A DNA stretch of 9,886 nt from assembly GCA_002451435.1 (NCBI GenBank), contig DKCF01000067.1, positions 291-10,176 on the forward strand. The letters run 5' to 3'. A program made the translations under genes and the position numbers. Of the stretch, positions 5,929 to 9,886 are shown in pieces. The stretch is from Bifidobacterium sp. UBA6881 (GTDB taxonomy: Bacteria; Actinomycetota; Actinomycetes; Actinomycetales; Bifidobacteriaceae). Each line of letters starts with the position of its first letter. Positions within the stretch are counted from its first letter, which is position 1. Below the pieces are notes generated by a model that saw only the letters and a program-made list of their open reading frames with translations, was not told the origin of the DNA and did not search any database.

Positions 5929-6363
5929 ATGCGTCGTCGTTTCACCCAAGCAGAAATGTATTATCTGAACACTTTGCCCGCCGTCGAACGGGCTTCGGCA
6001 GACCGGATCACCTATTCCCGTGACTTCCAGGTGCGTTGCATGGCGCAGTATCTGCGCGGCAATGGCCCTTCGAGCATTTTCGCCAGCGCTGGTCTTGATC
6101 CGAAAATCGTGGGAGGCAAGCGCATCGAACGTTCCATCGCGCGTTGGAAGTCGGATCCGCAGATCATGCGCGAGGCGCAGGTGCTTGCGAACGATACGAA
6201 CAGCGACCAGCGCGATCTGATGGTCATCACCCAGGCCATGACCATCCGCTGGCTGGAGAAAAAGGTGATGGACCTGCAAAAGCGGCTTCGTGCCATTGAG
6301 TCCCAGGCCGCGGAGAACCTGCCGGCTTCGACGCGCGAAAAGTCCGTCGACATGGCCGCCTGA
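5929..6363 (+). CDS. Small orphan helix-turn-helix protein, transposase-OrfA-like
   Basis: 144 residues. Residues about 26-75 (ITYSRDFQVRCMAQYL, then GPSSIFASAGLDPKIVGGKRIERSIARWK) look like the N-terminal HTH of IS3-type OrfA proteins and related orphan HTH proteins, in which a basic segment meets YSRDF, an IFxxAGLDP turn and a KRIERxIARW helix. Residues about 95-125 (ITQAMTIRWLEKKVMDLQKRLRAIES) are predicted helical with heptad-like hydrophobics, probably a coiled coil for oligomerisation. Start: ATG 5929 follows AAAGGGGG with 5 nt spacing; an upstream in-frame ATG at 5884 lacks such a site. No OrfB/integrase domain, target duplication or terminal repeats are seen nearby, so this is not a visible intact insertion sequence. 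It may be a domesticated transposase fragment or a regulator. Function unknown. Confidence 0.75.
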   Translation: MRRRFTQAEMYYLNTLPAVERASADRITYSRDFQVRCMAQYLRGNGPSSIFASAGLDPKIVGGKRIERSIARWKSDPQIMREAQVLANDTNSDQRDLMVITQAMTIRWLEKKVMDLQKRLRAIESQAAENLPASTREKSVDMAA

Positions 6364-6440
6364 TTCCTCCACGTCACCCGTTTCCGCAACATCACCGAGC
6401 CGATTGAGCGGACACCGAATCGACCCGGATCATCAGACGT

Positions 6441-6460
6441 GCGTCGCGGTACGGCGACGC
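6441..6460 (+). other. Short stem-loop after the HTH gene
   Basis: GCGTCGC (6441-6447) pairs perfectly with GCGACGC (6454-6460) across GGTACG. It lies directly before the large terminator stem and could form a tandem 3' structure with it. Confidence 0.35.
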
Positions 6461-6468
6461 TCGCATAT

Positions 6469-6542
6469 AGGCCGATTCCTTCCTGCGGAACCGCATCTCC
6501 GTCACACATTCAGCGGTTCCGCAGGAAAGGGATCGGCCTTTT
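6469..6542 (+). terminator. Large stem-loop with T-run, terminator for the HTH transcript
   Basis: The left arm 6469-6494 (AGGCCGAT... to ...CGGAACCGC) pairs with 6513-6539 (GCGGTTCCGC... to ...ATCGGCCT) nearly along its whole 26-27 nt length, with one mismatch or bulge in the middle. The loop is 18 nt. TTTT at 6539-6542 follows on the plus strand. The stem is unusually long for an intrinsic terminator. It lies about 105 nt after the HTH stop in a convergent spacer, so it may also block antisense transcription into the HTH gene. Confidence 0.7.
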
Positions 6543-6557
6543 GCGTCTCGCTTCAAG

Positions 6558-6580
6558 TACGCCGGCCGCAATCCGGCGTA
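6558..6580. other. 8-bp stem-loop in the convergent spacer
   Basis: TACGCCGG (6558-6565) pairs with CCGGCGTA (6573-6580), loop CCGCAAT. It has no T-run of its own and lies between the two oppositely oriented terminators. Confidence 0.35.
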
Positions 6581-6626
6581 TGAAAACCGCATGGCGTGCG
6601 ATGCATGCAATTCGCACGTCATGCGG
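6581..6626 (-). terminator. Intrinsic terminator for the SPFH gene
   Basis: CCGCATGGCGTGCGA (6587-6601) and TCGCACGTCATGCGG (6612-6626) pair at 14 of 15 positions; the 10-nt loop contains the palindrome TGCATGCA. On the minus strand the stem is followed immediately by TTTTCA (6586-6581), the expected U-tract. It lies about 90 nt after the SPFH stop codon. Confidence 0.65.
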
Positions 6627-6691
6627 CAGATCATCTTCAGACGGCTTCCATGCACTCGCATCTTCCGATGAACGTCATGACTCGACAGCCG

Positions 6692-6718
6692 TCATGGAAT
6701 CCATGGAATCATGGAAAC
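6692..6718. repeat. 9-bp tandem repeat, about three copies
   Basis: CATGGAATC at 6693-6701 is repeated at 6702-6710 and followed by a degenerate copy ATGGAAAC at 6711-6718. The array abuts the stop codon of the SPFH gene. It may be a slippage product and could vary in copy number between strains; no function is apparent. The rest of 6627-6691 shows no feature. Confidence 0.5.
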
Positions 6719-7665
6719 TATTGACGATGCCTTGCCGTCGGTACGGAATCCGAAGATTCTTTCGCCTCGTTCGCCGTCGTCACGGCGTTCACGATCTGGT
6801 TGTACATGTCCTGATAGCCACCCGGCGTGGACGCGGGAAGCACCACGGTTTTGGCGTTGCCGGATTCGGCGAGGGAACGCATCACGTCAAGGTACTGGTT
6901 GAACAACACCACGTTGTTCACATCGCCGATGTTCATGCCGACCGCCTGCAGGCTTTTGATCTGGTCGACGATGCCGTTGGCGATCTCACGACGGTAATTG
7001 GCCTGGCCCTCGCCCTGCAGCCGCGTCTTCTCGGCCTCCGCGGCCGCCTGCGTCTCGATCTGGATGCGTTGCGCCTCGGCACGCTGCCGCGTGGCCTCCT
7101 TCTCACGCTGCGCCGCGTTGATGGAGTCCATGGCATTCTTGACCTGCGGGCTCGGATCGATGGCGGTGATCAGGGTCTTGACCACGGTGAAACCGAATCG
7201 GGCCATCTCGTTGCCCACGGTTTTCTGCACGTCGAACGCCACATCGTCCTTGCGGGCGAACGCGTCGTCAAGCGTCAACGCGGGGATGGCCGAACGCAGC
7301 GCGTCCTCCATGTAGGAGCGCAGCTGGCCGGCCGGATCGCGCAGCTCGTAATATGCGGTGGCCACGTTCTCGGGATTCACACGGAACTGGGTGGACGCCA
7401 CGACCGTGACGAACACGTTGTCGAGCGTCTTGGTCTCCAGCTGCACGTTGAGCTGGTTGACGCGCATATTGGTTTTCATGGCGATGCGGTCCACGAACGG
7501 AATCCTGATATGGATGCCCGCGAACTGCACCTTGTTGAATTTGCCGAATCGTTCGATGATGTAGGCCTGCTGCTGAGGAACGATGAACAATGTGGATAGA
7601 AACAGGAACGCGATGATGAATGCGATGACAAGAAGCACGATGATGAAACCCGTAACACCAGTCAT
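6718..7665 (-). CDS. SPFH/stomatin-like membrane protein (QmcA/HflC-like)
   Basis: 315 residues. A single N-terminal hydrophobic segment (about 5-29, FIIVLLVIAFIIAFLFLSTLFIV) anchors the protein. The SPFH/band-7 domain follows (about 30-185), with family-typical AYIIERFGKFNKVQFAGIHIRIPFVDRI and YYELRDPAGQLRSYMEDALRSAI. A charged, Ala/Glu/Gln-rich coiled coil covers about 175-225, then a less ordered tail. Family members form large membrane rings or microdomains and often modulate membrane proteases or lipid domains; the specific client here is unknown. Start ATG 7665 has GAAGGGA 8 nt upstream. A three-codon frame ATG-GCA-TCA-TGA overlaps the start. No NfeD-like partner gene is adjacent, as the next gene upstream is a PLP enzyme. 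Probably transcribed alone and ended by the terminator at 6581-6626. Confidence 0.9.
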   Translation of the reverse strand: MTGVTGFIIVLLVIAFIIAFLFLSTLFIVPQQQAYIIERFGKFNKVQFAGIHIRIPFVDRIAMKTNMRVNQLNVQLETKTLDNVFVTVVASTQFRVNPENVATAYYELRDPAGQLRSYMEDALRSAIPALTLDDAFARKDDVAFDVQKTVGNEMARFGFTVVKTLITAIDPSPQVKNAMDSINAAQREKEATRQRAEAQRIQIETQAAAEAEKTRLQGEGQANYRREIANGIVDQIKSLQAVGMNIGDVNNVVLFNQYLDVMRSLAESGNAKTVVLPASTPGGYQDMYNQIVNAVTTANEAKESSDSVPTARHRQ

Positions 7666-7727
7666 GATGCCATTCCCTTCTTTGGTGTTCTCTTCGGCGC
7701 CGCAACCATCGCGACGTCCATAACCAC

Positions 7728-7755
7728 CTTATCAGGGATGCCGAGCGGTCGGCAA
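7728..7755 (-). promoter_or_regulatory. Possible promoter of the SPFH gene
   Basis: On the minus strand TTGCCG (7755-7750) and GATAAG (7733-7728) are separated by 16 bp, a loose match to -35/-10 consensus, about 62 nt upstream of the start codon. It is the best pair I can find in the 156-nt spacer after the PLP-enzyme gene. No clear terminator for that gene is visible, so read-through is possible. Confidence 0.3.
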
Positions 7756-7821
7756 CGACGTTCGCCCGCGAAGGAACTGTGCCGCCACGCATCGCCTATA
7801 ATCGGCTATTCTTTCGTTTCA

Positions 7822-9024
7822 TCAGGCCTTGACCGCGGTGGAGCGAACGGCATGCTCATTGCGTACGGCGACGGCGAAGGCGCCGTCCAGATCGTCGATG
7901 AGGTCCTCGACGTTCTCCAAGCCGATGGAGAGACGGATCAGCTCATCGGTGATGCCGAATGCAAGGCGCTTTTCCCGAGGCACTTCGAAATGGGTCATGC
8001 GCGCCGGATATTCCGCAAGGCTTTCCACCGCTCCCAAAGACACCGCCAGACGGAAGATACGCAGATTGTTCAGCACGTCCGCGGGATCGATGCCTTGGCG
8101 CACTTCGAAGCTCAGCACACCTCCCGTTCCGTTAAGCACGCGCGTGGCGACATCATGGTATGGAGACGATGCCAGCCCCGGATAGTGCACGGCGTCGACC
8201 AATGGATTCGATTCCAGCCATCGGGCCACCTTCAACGCGTTCCGTTGCTGCCGTTCAAGTCTTACGGACAACGTTTGCAGTCCACGACGGACCAGATCGG
8301 ATTCCAACGGAGGTAGGATGCCGCCCAGACGGTTCAGCGCGAAGTAGATGCGGTTCCCGAGATCTTCGTTCTTGACGACGGCCAATCCCGCGATCACATC
8401 GGAGTGCCCGGCGAGGTATTTGGTCGCGGAGTGCAGCACCAGATCGGCGCCAAGGTCCAATGGCCGTTGGTTGAGCGGTGTGACGAACGTGTTGTCTACG
8501 AACACCAACGACCCGTGCTCATGTGCGATTGCGGCGATGCGTTCGACATCGTTCACCTTGAGCAGAGGATTCGTCAGTCCTTCGAAATAGATGGCTTTGG
8601 CATGCCCGCCATTCGCCTCGACACGTTCGAACGCGGCGCGCACCTGACCGAGATCGGCGGTGTTCACCGTGTCGAACAGAATTCCCCAACGATGGAAATG
8701 CTCGTTGATCTGGGAATACGTGCCGCCGTACACGTCATCGCCGACGATGATCCGATCGCCCGGTTCGAAAATCGAAAGCACGGCGTGAATCGCGGCAAGG
8801 CCCGACGCGAACGCGAATCCCCTGGCACCGTGTTCAAGCTGCGCGATCTGCCGTTCCAGGAACTCACGGGTCGGATTGCCGCTGCGCGCGTAGTCCCAAC
8901 GTGGAGCGTCATCCACGGATTTGAAGGCGAAGGTCGATGAATTGTAGATAGGCGGATTCACCGCACCGGTGTCGTTGTCTTTGACATCGACGCCATGAAT
9001 CAGTTGAGTATCGAAACGCACCAC
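7822..9024 (-). CDS. metB: Cystathionine gamma-synthase/beta-lyase family PLP enzyme
   Basis: 400 residues, normal length for the Cys/Met-metabolism PLP family (fold type I). Seen: YARSGNPTR with Tyr45/Arg47, which contact the cofactor phosphate of the neighbouring subunit; the FASGLAAIHAVL loop (72-83); VDNTF with Asp177; and the Schiff-base lysine in LHSATKYLAGHSDV (Lys202). The C-terminal RLSIGLENVEDLIDDLD is typical. Members make cystathionine from an acylhomoserine plus cysteine, or cleave cystathionine to homocysteine; sequence alone does not separate MetB from MetC-type activity, so the symbol is tentative. Start: GTG 9024 has AAGGGG 8 nt upstream; a second GTG follows immediately. Upstream is a palindrome-rich region (9116-9205). 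A paralogous enzyme begins right of 9722, with a mycoredoxin-like gene between them. Confidence 0.88.
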   Translation of the reverse strand: MVRFDTQLIHGVDVKDNDTGAVNPPIYNSSTFAFKSVDDAPRWDYARSGNPTREFLERQIAQLEHGARGFAFASGLAAIHAVLSIFEPGDRIIVGDDVYGGTYSQINEHFHRWGILFDTVNTADLGQVRAAFERVEANGGHAKAIYFEGLTNPLLKVNDVERIAAIAHEHGSLVFVDNTFVTPLNQRPLDLGADLVLHSATKYLAGHSDVIAGLAVVKNEDLGNRIYFALNRLGGILPPLESDLVRRGLQTLSVRLERQQRNALKVARWLESNPLVDAVHYPGLASSPYHDVATRVLNGTGGVLSFEVRQGIDPADVLNNLRIFRLAVSLGAVESLAEYPARMTHFEVPREKRLAFGITDELIRLSIGLENVEDLIDDLDGAFAVAVRNEHAVRSTAVKA

Positions 9025-9115
9025 GATGCCATCCCCTTCACGTTGTTGCCGGTATCTTCTTTCGTTGGTATCCAGCTAACAGCATGAACGACGGCATCTC
9101 AAGCCCGAACATATA

Positions 9116-9205
9116 CGCAAAAGCTATAGCGCGTTCCGTGCCGTCTTTTCCGGAAAATACGCCCGTTACGATCAGCCGTTTGATAACTCGCTATAGCTGT
9201 TTGCG
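9116..9205 (-). promoter_or_regulatory. Paired inverted sites around a central palindrome upstream of the PLP-enzyme gene
   Basis: CGCAAAAGCTATAGCG (9116-9131) and CGCTATAGCTGTTTGCG (9189-9205) are inverted copies differing by one extra base. Each contains the perfect palindrome GCTATAGC. Between them lies a third perfect palindrome, TTTTCCGGAAAA (9146-9157), whose flanks GCCGTC/TACGCC extend it imperfectly. The set lies 92-181 bp upstream of the GTG at 9024, after the terminator of the preceding gene, where promoter and operator are expected. It could be protein-binding sites or, if transcribed, a long-range RNA stem. I cannot assign a -35/-10 pair. Confidence 0.45.
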
Positions 9206-9210
9206 ATATG

Positions 9211-9254
9211 AAAATGGGTGTTTGCCATTTCACAATATGGAACGGCAAACACCC
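9211..9254 (-). terminator. Intrinsic terminator for the mycoredoxin-like gene
   Basis: GGGTGTTTGCC (9216-9226) and GGCAAACACCC (9244-9254) form a perfect 11-bp stem with a 17-nt loop. On the minus strand it is followed by ATTTTCAT (9215-9208), a short U-tract. It begins 22 nt after the stop codon of the 9276-9536 gene. Confidence 0.7.
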
Positions 9255-9275
9255 CTTATACACCAGCTTGACGAA

Positions 9276-9536
9276 TCAGAGCAAACCAAGCTCCTTGCAC
9301 TTGGCCTCCAGCTGCGTGGCGGAAGGCTCCACCAGCCACGAGCCATCGGCGGCGAAACGAATCACGGGGATGTGCTTCTGCCCGCTGATCTCGACGGCCT
9401 TCTCGGCAGCGCCATCCTCATGCTCGATGTCATGAAGATCATAGGCGACTCCGAATCGGTCGAGAGCGGCCTTGGCACGACGGCAATCGCCGCACCAATC
9501 GGCCCCGTAGAAATCAATCGTCGCGTCATTCGTCAT
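9276..9536 (-). CDS. Mycoredoxin/glutaredoxin-like thiol redox protein
   Basis: 86 residues, thioredoxin fold, size typical of NrdH, glutaredoxin and mycoredoxin proteins. The active site is WCGDC (Cys15, Cys18), the cis-proline segment is HIPVI (Pro57), and IEHEDGAAEKAVEISGQKHIPVIRF (begins 37) followed by EPSATQLEAK (70-79) closely matches the layout of actinobacterial mycoredoxin-1. The middle residues Gly-Asp differ from the CGYC and CVQC motifs I associate with those families. A third cysteine (Cys80) lies near the C-terminus. It probably reduces mixed disulfides or protein disulfides in the cytoplasm. Start ATG 9536 has AGGGGG 7 nt upstream; a terminator follows at 9211-9254. It sits between two sulfur amino-acid PLP enzymes, which may be functional clustering, though separate regulatory regions argue for separate transcripts. 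Confidence 0.88.
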   Translation of the reverse strand: MTNDATIDFYGADWCGDCRRAKAALDRFGVAYDLHDIEHEDGAAEKAVEISGQKHIPVIRFAADGSWLVEPSATQLEAKCKELGLL

Positions 9537-9564
9537 GGCGAATCCCCCTATTCATAACATGCGA

Positions 9565-9580
9565 CCGCATGGTCATGCGG
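9565..9580 (-). promoter_or_regulatory. Palindrome in the mycoredoxin-like leader, operator candidate
   Basis: CCGCATG-GT-CATGCGG is a perfect 7-bp inverted repeat with a 2-nt spacer; a third half-site CATGCG lies at 9559-9564. It is 29-44 bp upstream of the start codon and just downstream of the -10-like element at 9591-9596, where a repressor would block initiation. No known regulator box is recognised. Confidence 0.4.
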
Positions 9581-9590
9581 AATCACGTAA

Positions 9591-9596
9591 ATCATA
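9591..9596 (-). promoter_or_regulatory. -10-like element for the mycoredoxin-like gene
   Basis: On the minus strand TATGAT matches the -10 consensus at 5 of 6 positions, in an AT-rich patch. It would start RNA near 9584. No clear -35 lies 16-18 bp upstream. The remainder of 9597-9721 shows only CGCACGAC-type short repeats and no convincing terminator. Confidence 0.35.
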
Positions 9597-9721
9597 CATA
9601 TGACCGCGCACGACCGCACGACCGCCCAAATGTCGGCGCAGCATCGCCACGCACCGCCTTTCCGCACGCCGCATCATGTTCGGCATGACACGCTGTTCAG
9701 TGTGATGCGTCATTCAAAAAC

Positions 9722-9886
9722 TCAGTACGCTCCGGCGATCGCCTGGTCCAGATCGGCGATCAGATCATCGACGTTCTCCAAACCGATCGACAGCCGGATA
9801 AGGTTGTCGCTCACGCCCGCGGCATCGTAGTAGTCGGCGGGAACCTCGCGATGCGTCACCTTGGTCGGGTTGACGATCAGCGAGCG
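9722..9886 (-). CDS. C-terminus of a second Cys/Met-metabolism PLP enzyme (partial)
   Basis: The minus strand is open from the window edge to TGA at 9724-9722 and encodes 54 residues, from RSLIVNPTKVTHREVP to LDQAIAGAY. The segment NLIRLSIGLENVDDLIADLDQAI aligns closely with the C-terminus of the 7822-9024 enzyme (ELIRLSIGLENVEDLIDDLDGAF), so it is a paralogue in the cystathionine/O-acetylhomoserine-type PLP family. Only the C-terminal subdomain is present, so its activity (cystathionine gamma-synthase, lyase, or O-acetylhomoserine sulfhydrylase) cannot be decided. It reads toward the mycoredoxin-like gene, with 185 nt between them. Confidence 0.82.
   Translation of the reverse strand, partial: RSLIVNPTKVTHREVPADYYDAAGVSDNLIRLSIGLENVDDLIADLDQAIAGAY

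Noticed and set aside
5722..6717. A complete insertion sequence around the HTH gene
   Set aside because: No second transposase frame, no terminal inverted repeats bracketing the gene and no target duplication could be found; the stem-loops fit terminators.
7797..7802. Perfect TATAAT on the plus strand
   Set aside because: No -35 at the right distance and no plus-strand gene downstream; it would only make antisense RNA to the PLP-enzyme gene. Probably chance.
1..9886. CRISPR array, tRNA or rRNA genes, phage or defence island
   Set aside because: No regularly spaced repeats, no recognisable cloverleaf or rRNA sequence, and the genes are mostly metabolic; nothing supports these.

Overview
The window is GC-rich, gene-dense DNA. 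Its protein sequences, AAGG/GGAGG-type ribosome binding sites and housekeeping content (purE-purK, an actinobacterial Zur-like Fur protein, a mycoredoxin-like protein) point to a high-GC Gram-positive, most likely a Bifidobacterium. This is inference from protein resemblance; no database was searched. I see no CRISPR array, rRNA, tRNA or complete insertion sequence.

Layout. Positions 1-165 hold the 3' end of an unrecognised plus-strand gene. It converges on a minus-strand cluster reading right to left: an MDR-family oxidoreductase (2629-3630), purE (2078-2575), purK (919-2094, overlapping purE by 17 nt) and a Zur-like regulator (355-771). The convergent junction at 166-354 is packed with stem-loops. 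Divergent from the oxidoreductase is a plus-strand transketolase-family gene resembling 1-deoxyxylulose-5-phosphate synthase (3817-5721), then a small orphan helix-turn-helix gene (5929-6363). A 354-base convergent spacer (6364-6717) holds oppositely directed terminators. Next come minus-strand genes: an SPFH/stomatin-like membrane protein (6718-7665), a cystathionine gamma-synthase/beta-lyase-type PLP enzyme (7822-9024), a mycoredoxin/glutaredoxin-like protein (9276-9536), and the C-terminus of a second PLP enzyme of the same family (9722-9886).

How the genes relate. PurE and PurK carry out consecutive steps that turn AIR into CAIR in purine synthesis. The right end looks like a sulfur-metabolism neighbourhood, with two transsulfuration-family PLP enzymes around a small thiol redox protein. 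The Zur-like regulator probably senses zinc. The roles of the oxidoreductase, the DXS-like enzyme and the HTH protein cannot be fixed from sequence alone.

Most noteworthy: (1) the DXS-like protein keeps the thiamine-diphosphate machinery but appears to have lost both arginines that bind the glyceraldehyde-3-phosphate phosphate in E. coli DXS, so it may not make DXP; (2) two related GCGCATCC/GGATGCGC inverted repeats bracket the zur-like gene; (3) a symmetric set of palindromes lies upstream of the PLP enzyme gene; (4) an exact 11-bp direct repeat at 21-bp spacing lies upstream of the orphan HTH gene. I do not see a clear multi-gene defence or mobile system.
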